Origin: Alteraurantiacibacter aestuarii
GTDB lineage: Bacteria > Pseudomonadota > Alphaproteobacteria > Sphingomonadales > Sphingomonadaceae
DNA length: 64,000 nucleotides
Reading direction: 5' to 3'
Assembly: GCF_009827405.1 (NCBI RefSeq)
Contig: NZ_WTYY01000001.1
Coordinates: forward strand, 248,001-312,000
The translations under genes were made by a program, and so were the position numbers. The notes under the pieces were generated by a model. The model worked only from the letters and a program-made list of their open reading frames with translations. It searched no databases and was not told the DNA's origin. Positions 26,105-34,138 of this stretch are shown in pieces. The number at the start of each line of letters is the position of its first letter. The stretch's first letter is position 1.

Positions 26105-27120
26105 TCATCGCCTCCTGACTCGCGTGAGGCCCATGCGGCCTCGCGCTCGGCGGCAAAGCGGGGGGATGTGGAGGTGATATAGCCGCGCACCTGCACATTA
26201 CCCTCATGGCAGGCATATTCGAACATGCCGTAATCGGAATCGCGCAGCCACGGCAGGTCCAGCTTGTAGCTGCCTTCCATCACCAGCGGATCGCTCACCC
26301 ACGCCTCGTAATGGATCTGGTCGGGATTCCTGATCGTCAGATGCTCGGTCACATGCAGTTGTTCGCTGTTGGGAGCAGGGCCGGCAGACATGCCGGGGCG
26401 GAAGTTGGTGGTTTCGATCACCAGCGTGTCTCCTTCCCAGTGTCCGATCGAATAGCCCAGATCATATTGCATGTTGGCTGGCGGCGGGGACCGGCCATCC
26501 AGATAGACCATGCGCGTTTCGTGGATCATCTCCAGGCTGATGGCGACCAGTCCGGGAGACTGGAAGATCTCGATCCCGCCATTATAGGCGCCGGGCAGCA
26601 TGGAACTGGGCAATCCGCGCGTCAGGCAGCGGTCGAAAATTCCGAAATCATCCATCGAATCGAACACCTCTGTGTTCCACGACGTGTGCTCGTTCGCGCG
26701 CAATTGCTGGCCCAGCGCGGTCAGCTGCGGGTAGCGGCCGTTTTCGGGTTCAACCACCATCGAATTCTGCCGCAGCGGATGGCCGCGTTCCGCCCAATGG
26801 CCCATCGACATCACGCCGACCTGAACCTCCTCGTCATAACGGTCCAGCTGGGCCTGCGCGTCAGCGAAGGCCTCGCGGTATTCCTCATCGGTCAGGAAGG
26901 CGCGGGTGCCGAAATGGGCGGGGCGTTCGCGCGGGGTCTGGCCCAGATAATCGACCGGCCATTTGCCGCGCAGGTCCGGATCGCCCCAGTCCGTGCGCGG
27001 CACTTCCCAGCCAGCAGGCGGCGCTTCAAAGCGCGCCTCCATCTGCGCGGCGTCCTGCGCCATTGCCGGCGCGCCGATGAATGCAAATGCCAGTGCGGCG
27101 GCGAAAACCTTGGTCCTCAT
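26101..27120 (-). CDS. Exported protein of unknown function (339 aa)
   Basis: A signal peptide (MRTKVFAAALAFAFIG...AMAQ) is followed by a protein with tryptophan-rich N-terminal blocks (WEVPRTDWGDPDLRGKWP) and NGRYPQLT, DRCLTRG, YSIGHWEGDTLVIETTNF, and the C-terminal YGMFEYACHEGN. I have seen this C-terminal pattern in uncharacterised exported proteins of sphingomonads and acidobacteria, but know no activity. The ATG at 27120 has GGGGAGAT upstream. It is second in the dioxygenase-led operon, and its stop overlaps the first DoxX-like start. Confidence 0.7.
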   Translation of the reverse strand: MRTKVFAAALAFAFIGAPAMAQDAAQMEARFEAPPAGWEVPRTDWGDPDLRGKWPVDYLGQTPRERPAHFGTRAFLTDEEYREAFADAQAQLDRYDEEVQVGVMSMGHWAERGHPLRQNSMVVEPENGRYPQLTALGQQLRANEHTSWNTEVFDSMDDFGIFDRCLTRGLPSSMLPGAYNGGIEIFQSPGLVAISLEMIHETRMVYLDGRSPPPANMQYDLGYSIGHWEGDTLVIETTNFRPGMSAGPAPNSEQLHVTEHLTIRNPDQIHYEAWVSDPLVMEGSYKLDLPWLRDSDYGMFEYACHEGNVQVRGYITSTSPRFAAEREAAWASRESGGDE

Positions 27121-27216
27121 CGCATATCTCCCCTCGGACGGAGTGTATGCCCTAGCTTTGCCATGACACAAGTCCCGTCGTGAAAGGCCCCGTCCAGAGG
27201 GAGCGCGCGGCGGGCA

Positions 27217-28701
27217 TTACCGCACCTTGCTGGCATCAAGCCTTGCGCGGCTGACCCATGCGCCGTGGACCTGGCTGCGCAGGGCAAGGCCGGTCCTGAT
27301 CTTGGCAATCGGGCCGTTCTCCACCGCGTCGGCCTCCACCACCCACAGCTCGCTGGAATAATCCGCCGGATTGCCTCCGGGCGGGCCATTGGGAATATCG
27401 ACCACGGTCAGCAGCCAGCCGCCGTGGCCTTCCTGCGAAGAGGGGACATGCGCCGGTTCGCTGATGCCAGCGCCGGGCGGCACAGCCATCATCGTCAGGC
27501 GGCCATTACCCGGTTCGATTCGCAGCAGGGCGTTGAAATTGGCACCCACCGGACCACCCAGCATGGGTGGACCCTGCGCTTCGGGGTTCATGGAGAGATA
27601 CCATGCGCGGTTATACGGACGGCCCTGATCGGCATCGGCAAGACGCGGCAGATCACCGGGAGGGCCAAGCGGGCGCTCCTCAATCTGCGGGTCGGCCTTG
27701 GACATGTCGATGGTCCAGCGGGTCAGCGCACCCTGGATGGACTGCTGATCGCGGTGGATGCCGCCCGCTTCGCGCATGAAGGAAAAGGCCACCGTGTCCG
27801 TCAGGCACAGGTCGATATGCACAAGGTCGCCATCGTCATAGGCGTTGACCTCGTGGAAGCAGGAGACGCCGACCGGCCCCTTGATCCACTGCATGTCCTC
27901 CACCTTGCCATAGCGCGGCATGATGGCGATCCAGCTTTCCAGATCCTGCTGGTGCGCCCAGTGCGCGCCGCCGGCCTTGATCCGGTCCAGATCGGCGGTG
28001 GTCGGGAAGATCGGCCAGATGGCGTATTTCTCGGTAATCACGAAGTCATGGATGGTGGCGATATAGGGCTGCTTGAACCACTGCTCACTCACCAGATTGC
28101 CGTCCTTGTCGGCAATGCCATAGGCGATGTCATCGCTGCACAGGCCGCCTGCCTCGTAACCGAAGAAGAACAACTCGCCCGTCTCACTGTCCACGCGCGG
28201 ATGGGCGGTGAAGGTCTCTGATTTCAGCGCGCCGTAATAATCCCATTTGCCCACTGTCTCCAGCGTGTGCGGGTTGATCTCGTACCCGCGGCCATCCTCC
28301 TTGGTCATGAACAGGCGCCCGGCGTGCCATACAGGCGTGGTGTTGGCGAGCGTGCGGTCCACGCCCTTGACGCTGGGATCATCGGTGAAGGGATTGCGAT
28401 ATTTGCCAAACAGCGCGTGGCGGGCCTTCTTCTCGGCCAGATAGCGTTCCGTCTCGACATATCTGATGGCGAAATCCACCGCGCCATCGGTGAAGGTGAA
28501 AGCGGCGATCATGCCATCGGCATTGAGCGCGATATCATCCTCGAACATCGGCGCATGGGCGTTGTCCGGCACGGCGCGGAAAAAGGCACCCTCGATCTCG
28601 GCGGGGATTTCCCCTTCCACCGCCAGGTTGCGTACTGACATCTCGACGCGGCGCGGCGTATTGGTGCCGATGAAGTGAATTGTCTGCGGAAAGGCGTTCA
28701 T
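27217..28701 (-). CDS. Carotenoid-oxygenase family lignostilbene dioxygenase
   Basis: 494 residues. The four iron ligands are H167, H218, H283 and H479 (AHPRV, IHDFV, FHEVNAYDD, VHGAW). Tyr101, Lys134 and Glu135 coincide with the phenol-binding residues I recall for NOV1/LSD enzymes. This supports cleavage of the central double bond of 4-hydroxystilbenes into two aldehydes. The ATG at 28701 has GGGAGG upstream; an in-frame ATG at 28746 is possible. It is the first gene of a five-gene operon, divergent from a MarR regulator across two kinds of repeat. Confidence 0.88.
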   Translation of the reverse strand: MNAFPQTIHFIGTNTPRRVEMSVRNLAVEGEIPAEIEGAFFRAVPDNAHAPMFEDDIALNADGMIAAFTFTDGAVDFAIRYVETERYLAEKKARHALFGKYRNPFTDDPSVKGVDRTLANTTPVWHAGRLFMTKEDGRGYEINPHTLETVGKWDYYGALKSETFTAHPRVDSETGELFFFGYEAGGLCSDDIAYGIADKDGNLVSEQWFKQPYIATIHDFVITEKYAIWPIFPTTADLDRIKAGGAHWAHQQDLESWIAIMPRYGKVEDMQWIKGPVGVSCFHEVNAYDDGDLVHIDLCLTDTVAFSFMREAGGIHRDQQSIQGALTRWTIDMSKADPQIEERPLGPPGDLPRLADADQGRPYNRAWYLSMNPEAQGPPMLGGPVGANFNALLRIEPGNGRLTMMAVPPGAGISEPAHVPSSQEGHGGWLLTVVDIPNGPPGGNPADYSSELWVVEADAVENGPIAKIRTGLALRSQVHGAWVSRARLDASKVR

Positions 28702-28748
28702 GGCCTCTGGTCCTCCCAACTGATCCTGCGCGATGTGATGATTCATCT

Positions 28749-28796
28749 ACAACGCTAACTCGTCAACAACGCTAACAGGTGTTACGGTTGGCGCAA
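28749..28796 (-). promoter_or_regulatory. Operator region between dioxygenase operon and marR
   Basis: ACAACGCTAAC occurs twice as a direct repeat (28749-28759 and 28766-28776). A 22-bp inverted repeat at 28768-28789, eight of ten pairs matching, has the core TAACAGGTGTTA (28773-28784). It fits the operator seen at 18465, 33276 and 38781. On the minus strand TTGCGC (28796-28791) and TAGCGT (28774-28769) flank it with 16-bp spacing, so the operator sits in the promoter spacer. Confidence 0.6.
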
Positions 28797-28829
28797 ACAT
28801 ACATTGATTGTGGTCAAGCGGGGGACAAG

Positions 28830-29363
28830 GTGCACGACAGCGCGCAGGCAAAGATGGAAGACCGGGTGGCGGCAGGCATGGACAGCAAGGGTGCGCTGCT
28901 GCACCGCTTGCTGAAGCTGACCAACCGGCTGATGGCGCCGTTCTCGACCCATCTGGCGCATCGCTATCGCATCTCCCTCAACGAATTCCGCCTGCTGATG
29001 ACGATCGGCGCGCTGGGACGTACCGCCAGCCATGAAGTGGCGGAGATGACCGGCGTGAACGTGATGAGCGTCAGCCGAGCGGTGGCCACGCTGCAACGCC
29101 ACGGGCGCGTGAAGGTGGAGCGCGATCCGGCCAATCGCCGCCGCAAATGGCTGACCCTGACGACCGAAGGCCAGCACCTGTATGAGGTGATGCGCCCGCA
29201 GAGTGAGAAGGTGGCCGATTATCTCTTTTCCGAAATGGTGGACAGTGACCTGGCCGCGCTGGAAGGCCTGGTCGAACGGCTGATCTCCCGGCTGGAGGCA
29301 CGCGATGACAGCGGCCGATCGGTATTCCTGGAAGCAACCAAGCCTGACGAGGACGAAGCCTGA
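28830..29363 (+). CDS. MarR-family transcriptional regulator
   Basis: About 177 residues. The winged helix covers ISLNEFRLLMTIGALG, ASHEVAEMTGVNVMSVSRAVATLQRHGRVKVERDPANRRRKWLTLT. MarR proteins are usually repressors released by phenolic ligands. The start is uncertain: GTG at 28830 (GGGGGA nearby) or ATG at 28854 or 28878; any of these keeps the operator outside the gene. It diverges from the dioxygenase operon and probably represses it and itself. It may also act on the three similar operators elsewhere in the window. Confidence 0.88.
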   Translation: MHDSAQAKMEDRVAAGMDSKGALLHRLLKLTNRLMAPFSTHLAHRYRISLNEFRLLMTIGALGRTASHEVAEMTGVNVMSVSRAVATLQRHGRVKVERDPANRRRKWLTLTTEGQHLYEVMRPQSEKVADYLFSEMVDSDLAALEGLVERLISRLEARDDSGRSVFLEATKPDEDEA

Positions 29364-29794
29364 TGCATATGGATGAACGCCGCGCGATCGAATGGGACTG
29401 CACCCGCCTGATCCATCAGTATGTGAACCTCAACGATGCGCAGGACTGGCATGCCGTGGCGGCGTTGTACACGCCCGACGCGCGCTTTGCCCGGCCCAGC
29501 AAGCCCGATGAATTCATCGAGGGGCGCGAGGCCATTCTTGCCAGCTTCACCGCACGGCCTCCGCGCGCCCAGCGCCATGTCATCGCCAATACGGTGGTCG
29601 ATGTGGAAGGCCCCGCCACCGCGCGCGCCTTCAGCGTGATCGTGCTGTATATGGGCGATGTGCCCGAAGGCGGCGGCCTGCCGGTGCAGGATGCCAAAAG
29701 CCCGCTGATCGGCACGTTTACCGATCTGATTGTGAACACGCCCGATGGCTGGCGGTTCAAGCAACGCGTGGGCGGGCTGGACTTTCGCCCTTAG
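29363..29794 (+). CDS. SnoaL-like NTF2-fold protein
   Basis: 143 residues with the SnoaL_4 pattern: IEWDCTRLIHQYVNLNDAQDWHAVAALYTPDARFARPS and the closing DGWRFKQRVGGLDFRP. The ATG overlaps the marR stop (TGATG), so it is coupled to the regulator. It sits opposite a lignostilbene dioxygenase, like the NTF2-like gene at 57537, and may supply stilbene substrates. Confidence 0.85.
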   Translation: MHMDERRAIEWDCTRLIHQYVNLNDAQDWHAVAALYTPDARFARPSKPDEFIEGREAILASFTARPPRAQRHVIANTVVDVEGPATARAFSVIVLYMGDVPEGGGLPVQDAKSPLIGTFTDLIVNTPDGWRFKQRVGGLDFRP

Positions 29795-29833
29795 GCGGGC
29801 ACCGGGAATAGGCGCAGGCGGGAGGCTGAACTG

Positions 29834-30280
29834 ATGGTTCGCGTTGTCGGCATCGATCATCTCGCCATCCGCGTTTCCGACCTCGCGCGTTCCAGGCAGT
29901 TCTATGACCGGCTGCTCGGCTTCATGGGGTTTGAGCGCGAATGGGAATTTGGCGAAGTCGTCGGCTGGAACAATTGGGACACGATGTTCTGGATCACCCA
30001 GGCCGACCCTGAAGGGATGCGCCACCCGCACCGCACCGGCAATATCGGCTTCCATCACTACGCCTTCGAGCTGGAAAGCGCGAGCCAGGTCGATGATCTC
30101 CATGCCTTCCTGCTTGGTGAGGGGGTTGAAATCATCGATCCGCCCGCAGCCTATCCCAGTTACGGCGAAGGCTATTATGCGGTCTTCTTCCTCGACCCTG
30201 ACGGACTCAAGCTGGAAGCCATGCACTTTGTCGAAAAGGACAAGCGCCGCGCGCGATTGGCGGCGGGCGGCAAGCCCTGA
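29834..30280 (+). CDS. VOC-family (glyoxalase/extradiol dioxygenase fold) protein
   Basis: 148 residues forming two beta-alpha-beta-beta-beta modules. Likely metal ligands are H9 (IDHLAIRV), H74/H75 (GFHHYAFEL) and the Glu in LKLEAMHF. One module pair gives a glyoxalase I- or lactoylglutathione-lyase-like site; small extradiol dioxygenases and isomerases share it. GGGAGG lies 8 bases upstream. It ends the marR-SnoaL-VOC unit. The reaction is not predictable. Confidence 0.85.
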   Translation: MVRVVGIDHLAIRVSDLARSRQFYDRLLGFMGFEREWEFGEVVGWNNWDTMFWITQADPEGMRHPHRTGNIGFHHYAFELESASQVDDLHAFLLGEGVEIIDPPAAYPSYGEGYYAVFFLDPDGLKLEAMHFVEKDKRRARLAAGGKP

Positions 30281-30375
30281 AGCTGCGGTGTTGGTGTTGG
30301 GCGGGAAGGGTGGTTGGTTGAAAGGCGGTCATCTATCCAAGAGCAGACATTCGCTCCTACACACACGCCACCCCT

Positions 30376-31080
30376 CTAACCGACCACAGCGCCAAACGCT
30401 TGCCCCACCAGAGCCGTGGCGACCATCGCCAGCACGCCCCAGAAGGTGACGCGCAGCACGGACGGGCCAAGCGGCGCGCCGCCTGCTCGGGCGCCCAGCG
30501 CGCCCAGTATGGCGAGGCAGATCAGCGACACCACGCTGACCACCGGAATCAGCATGGCCGCGCTGACAAAGGGCACCACGATCAGCGGGGCAGCGGCACC
30601 GGCGGTGAAGGTCAGCGCTGATGCCAGTGCTGCCTGCAATGGCTTTGCGGCGGTGGTGTCCGATATGCCCAGTTCATCCCTGGCATGCGCGGCGAGCGCA
30701 TCATGCGCCATCATCTGATCGGCAACCTGCAAGGCGGTTTCGCGGCTGACCCCGCGCTGCTCATAGATTTGCGCCAGCTCCTCGCGCTCGGCCTCGGGCA
30801 ATTCAGCCAGTTCGGCCTTTTCGCGGGCGAGATCGGCCTTCTCCGTATCGGATTGCGAGCTGACGGAGACATATTCGCCCGCCGCCATAGACATCGCCCC
30901 GGCGATCAGCGCGGCCATGCCCGCCACCAGCACGGCGGATTTGCCTGCATCTGCCGATGCAACGCCGACAATCAGGCTGGCGGTGGAGACGATACCGTCA
31001 TTGGCCCCCATCACGGCGGCCCGCAGCCAGCCAATGCGTGAGACTGCGTGCGATTCCCGGTGGAGATGAAGTCTGCTCAT
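30376..31080 (-). CDS. VIT1/CCC1-family metal transporter
   Basis: 234 residues: an N-terminal HRESHAVSRIGWLRAAVMGANDGIVSTASLIVGV block typical of VIT family iron/manganese transporters, five membrane helices and a charged cytoplasmic loop (EKADLAREKAELAELPEAEREELA) that binds metal in relatives. The ATG at 31080 has AGGAG 7 bases upstream. It follows the MFS gene by 10 bp and is probably cotranscribed. A role in metal storage or detoxification is inferred, perhaps linked to the non-haem iron enzymes. Confidence 0.9.
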   Translation of the reverse strand: MSRLHLHRESHAVSRIGWLRAAVMGANDGIVSTASLIVGVASADAGKSAVLVAGMAALIAGAMSMAAGEYVSVSSQSDTEKADLAREKAELAELPEAEREELAQIYEQRGVSRETALQVADQMMAHDALAAHARDELGISDTTAAKPLQAALASALTFTAGAAAPLIVVPFVSAAMLIPVVSVVSLICLAILGALGARAGGAPLGPSVLRVTFWGVLAMVATALVGQAFGAVVG

Positions 31081-31090
31081 GGCGTGTCTC

Positions 31091-32308
31091 CTATGCCTCG
31101 TCAGCGGCAACGCGCTCTTTTACCAGCAGTGCGCGTGCCACCAGCAGCGCCACCACCACGCACGCGAAGGCCGGGATCGCGGCCACGCCCAGGAACACCC
31201 GTGCAGGCACTTCGGCTGCCAGCATGGCAGCGCCCAGCGGCGGCCCGGCAAAGGCACCCAGCCGTGCCACCAGCACGCCCATGCCCACCGCACTGGACAG
31301 CAGCCTTGCGGGGAACAGATGCGCCGCCAGCCCCGGCAGCACCATGCCGCCTGCATTGGCGCCGCCTACTCCCACCATCAGCAACAGCGTCCAGCGCGTC
31401 TGATCGGGCGCGGTCAGTGCTATCGCGGTAAAGCTGGCCGCCATCGCGCCGAACATCAGCATCAGCGCCGGGCCCTTCTTCCAGTTGTCGAGCAGCAGGC
31501 TGAAGCCGATGCCGATGCCAAGGCCAGCCAGATTGGCCACGCCAGCGACACGCGCGGCATCATCCAGCGACAGGCCGGCCTGTGGCAGCACCGTGGGCAG
31601 CCAGGAATTGAGCAGATAGAGATTGAGCGCGTTCAGCCCCAGCATGGTGGCAAAAACGGCAAAGGGAAAAGCCCACGGCCGCGCGAACAGCACCAGCTGC
31701 GGCAATTTCGCTGCCGGCGCGGCATCCTCCTTGCTTGCCGCGCTTGCCGGAGCGCCGCCTTCAAGCACCAGCCACAGCACGCCTGCCAGCAACACCGCAA
31801 AGCCGCCGGGCACATAGAACAGGCCTTGCCAGCCCCATGCGGCGATCACTTCGGGCGCCAGCACGCCGGCGATTGAAAGCCCCAGCGGGATGCCCGCCGA
31901 AACCACCGCCATCACCGTGGCGCGCAGCCGTTCCGGTGCAAGCTCGCTCGACAGGGCGCTGACATTGGGCAGGCAGGCACCCAGCGCAAAGCCGGTAAGG
32001 AAGCGCCAGACAAGGAACATGGTGGTATCGTCGGCGGTTGCCGTGGCGATGGTGAAAAGGCCCGTGGCAAGGCAACCTGCAACGATCAGCGCCCGTCGCC
32101 CGAAGCGGTCACCCAGGGGTGCCAATGTGGCTCCACCCACGCCCAGGCCCACCAGAATGCCGGTCAGCACCCAGCCGAAACTGGCGGGCGCGATGCCCAG
32201 CGCTTCTTCCAGCCGCGGCACGGCAATGCCCATGGCGGCAATATCGAAGCCTTCCATGATGAACACGCCGCCAAGGAATATCAGCGCCACGATGCGGCTG
32301 TTGGTCAT
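31091..32308 (-). CDS. MFS aromatic-acid:H+ symporter (AAHS-like)
   Basis: 405 residues, twelve membrane helices. MEGFDIAAMGIAVPRL in the first helix matches the AAHS signature (DGFDxxxxGxxxP) with Glu for Asp at the first position. GDRFGRR is in the loop between helices 2 and 3. AAHS members (PcaK, BenK, VanK) import hydroxylated or methoxylated benzoates. The ATG at 32308 has GGGGGAG 9 bases upstream. The location in an aromatic catabolic region supports vanillate-like transport; the substrate is not proven. Confidence 0.85.
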   Translation of the reverse strand: MTNSRIVALIFLGGVFIMEGFDIAAMGIAVPRLEEALGIAPASFGWVLTGILVGLGVGGATLAPLGDRFGRRALIVAGCLATGLFTIATATADDTTMFLVWRFLTGFALGACLPNVSALSSELAPERLRATVMAVVSAGIPLGLSIAGVLAPEVIAAWGWQGLFYVPGGFAVLLAGVLWLVLEGGAPASAASKEDAAPAAKLPQLVLFARPWAFPFAVFATMLGLNALNLYLLNSWLPTVLPQAGLSLDDAARVAGVANLAGLGIGIGFSLLLDNWKKGPALMLMFGAMAASFTAIALTAPDQTRWTLLLMVGVGGANAGGMVLPGLAAHLFPARLLSSAVGMGVLVARLGAFAGPPLGAAMLAAEVPARVFLGVAAIPAFACVVVALLVARALLVKERVAADEA

Positions 32309-32370
32309 CCGGTAAATCTCCCCCACCCGATTCCCGGGCTTGTCCTGCCACGTCTAGTGGGGTGGGCCTT

Positions 32371-33231
32371 TCATTGTCCATCCCACGGCGATGGCATTCG
32401 GTATGGCACGGTCAGAAAGTCGGCTTCCACCTGCTGGATCATACCGTTCCTGATCTTAAAGGCTTCGGCAAGATAATAGGAGTGCGGGCGGCGAACGGGG
32501 CTGACCGCGCGCTCGCCATTGGTCAGCGTATATTCGCCCAGCCTGCCCGAATGATCGATGAAGCCATAGGCCAGCACAATCCCGCGCTCGATATCCACCA
32601 GCGGGAAGCGGCGGGCGCGCAGGTCATCGTCATAGCGATACCAGCCGAGCGCGAACTGCGCCTCGCACCCCATGCGCGCCACCGCCAGCGGGAAGCCTGC
32701 GTTATTGGTGGTTTGCACGCCGTTTTCCACCCGGTTGCAATCGGGATGGAATTTCGTGCGGATGGTACCGTCATTGCGCTCGATCGTCTCGAAATAGCCA
32801 TTGGCGATGCGCACCAGCTCCTCGCGCGTCATGCGCTCGGCTGCCGGGATCACCTCTTCCAGCACCGGCTTGCGCTCATATTTCTGCGGACCGAAGGGAA
32901 AGCCCTCATCCTTGTTGCGGGCGACCACGGTTTCCACACCGGTGATCAGGCCGTCATCGCCCACTTGCAGGCGGATGCAACACGGGTTGAGCGCGTCCGT
33001 CTCCTCGATTGCGGTGAAGACCGCCACCTGCCCGCGCTCGGGATCGGCGAAGCGCAGGTCATAGGGATCGCGCGCGGTGATGGTGTTCCAGCAGCCATCG
33101 CCCGGTGACAGGCGCACGTTGTTCTCAGTGTTGAAGACCTGCGCGGCCAGGGGCGCGCGGCCCACATCGCGCGCAGACAGCGCCGCCAGATAGGCATCGA
33201 GACTTGCATATAATTGATCGCGGGATGCCAA
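32371..33231 (-). CDS. Cytoplasmic two-domain NTF2-like protein, DCxRxENG family (copy D)
   Basis: 286 residues, with no signal peptide, unlike copies A to C. The family blocks are present: PDCNRVENGVQTTN, GCEAQF, LRARRFPLVDIERGIVLAYGFIDHSG and AEAFKIRNGMIQQVEADFLTVPYRMPS, closest to copy B. It starts with TTG at 33231 after GGGGAGAAGG. It diverges from the SDR-PCMH operon across the operator at 33276. Loss of export with the same core suggests that one fold serves both compartments. Activity unknown. Confidence 0.75.
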   Translation of the reverse strand: MASRDQLYASLDAYLAALSARDVGRAPLAAQVFNTENNVRLSPGDGCWNTITARDPYDLRFADPERGQVAVFTAIEETDALNPCCIRLQVGDDGLITGVETVVARNKDEGFPFGPQKYERKPVLEEVIPAAERMTREELVRIANGYFETIERNDGTIRTKFHPDCNRVENGVQTTNNAGFPLAVARMGCEAQFALGWYRYDDDLRARRFPLVDIERGIVLAYGFIDHSGRLGEYTLTNGERAVSPVRRPHSYYLAEAFKIRNGMIQQVEADFLTVPYRMPSPWDGQ

Positions 33232-33275
33232 GACCTTCTCCCCTCGCTTGACTTGAGGCCGTGCTAGCTCAAAAG

Positions 33276-33287
33276 TAACGTCCGTTA
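33276..33287. promoter_or_regulatory. TAACR-NN-YGTTA operator between copy D and SDR-PCMH operons
   Basis: TAACGTCCGTTA is a perfect 5+5 palindrome with a 2-base centre, 45 bp upstream of the copy D start and about 58 bp upstream of the SDR start. It matches the sites at 18465, 28773 and 38781. Confidence 0.6.
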
Positions 33288-33344
33288 AAGTCGCGGTTGA
33301 ATCGTGCGATTGAATCAGGGCCCGAAACGGGGGATGGAGAGGGA

Positions 33345-34109
33345 ATGGATCCGCAAGGCAGGCTGGCCGTCATCACTGGCGGCAATTCCGGATTGGGAGA
33401 AGCCACTGCGCGCGCGCTGCTGGCGCGCGGCGCCAGAGTGGTGAGCCTCGATCTGGGCGGAACAGCGCCTGCGGGGGCGGACTTCATTGCCTGTGATGTT
33501 TCCGATCCGGCGCAGGTGAAAGGCGCAGTGCAGCAGATTGCCGGGCGTCACGGACAGATCCATATCCTTGTGAACAGCGCCGGGATTGGCGGGATGGGCG
33601 CAATTGCCAGCGCCGATGGTCCCGGCGATGTGGCCGCGATCCGCAAGGTCATCGATGTCAATCTGATGGGCGCAATCAATGTCACCGCCGAAGTGGCGCA
33701 CCGCATGATCGGCAATGATCCTGTCGGCCCTGATGATGAGCGCGGCGTGATCATCAACGCCTGCTCCATCGCCAGCTTTGAAGGGCAGGAGGGCATGAGC
33801 GCCTACACCGCCGCCAAGGCTGCGCTTGCGGGCCTGACGCTGGTGTGGACGCGCGACCTTTCCGCCCATCACATCCGCGTGGCGGGCATTGCGCCGGGCT
33901 TCATGGCCACGCCGATGGTGGCCTTCCTGCCCGAAGATTTCGTCGCCGAACTGCTGCAGGGCTGTGAATTTCCCAAGCGCGCGGGGCGGGCAGACGAATT
34001 TGCCTCCACCGCACTTTTCATTATCGAAAATGCCTTGCTCAATGGCGAGGTTATCCGGCTTGATGCCGGGACACGCCCACCTGCCCGCACCGCATGGTCT
34101 GCGTCCTGA
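33345..34109 (+). CDS. Short-chain dehydrogenase (HSD10/3-hydroxyacyl-CoA dehydrogenase-like)
   Basis: 254 residues: TGGNSGLG (11-18), NSAGIGG, catalytic S141, Y154 and K158 (YTAAK), then TRDLSAHHIRVAGIAPGFMATPM. These segments and the overall length resemble type-II 3-hydroxyacyl-CoA/17-beta-HSD10 enzymes. GGAGAGGGA precedes the ATG. It leads an operon with the FAD oxidase and cytochrome c 29 bp downstream, so it may oxidise an aromatic side-chain alcohol rather than an acyl-CoA. Confidence 0.88.
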   Translation: MDPQGRLAVITGGNSGLGEATARALLARGARVVSLDLGGTAPAGADFIACDVSDPAQVKGAVQQIAGRHGQIHILVNSAGIGGMGAIASADGPGDVAAIRKVIDVNLMGAINVTAEVAHRMIGNDPVGPDDERGVIINACSIASFEGQEGMSAYTAAKAALAGLTLVWTRDLSAHHIRVAGIAPGFMATPMVAFLPEDFVAELLQGCEFPKRAGRADEFASTALFIIENALLNGEVIRLDAGTRPPARTAWSAS

Positions 34110-34138
34110 GGTCTGGTGAGCTGAGAAAGTAGGAACTT

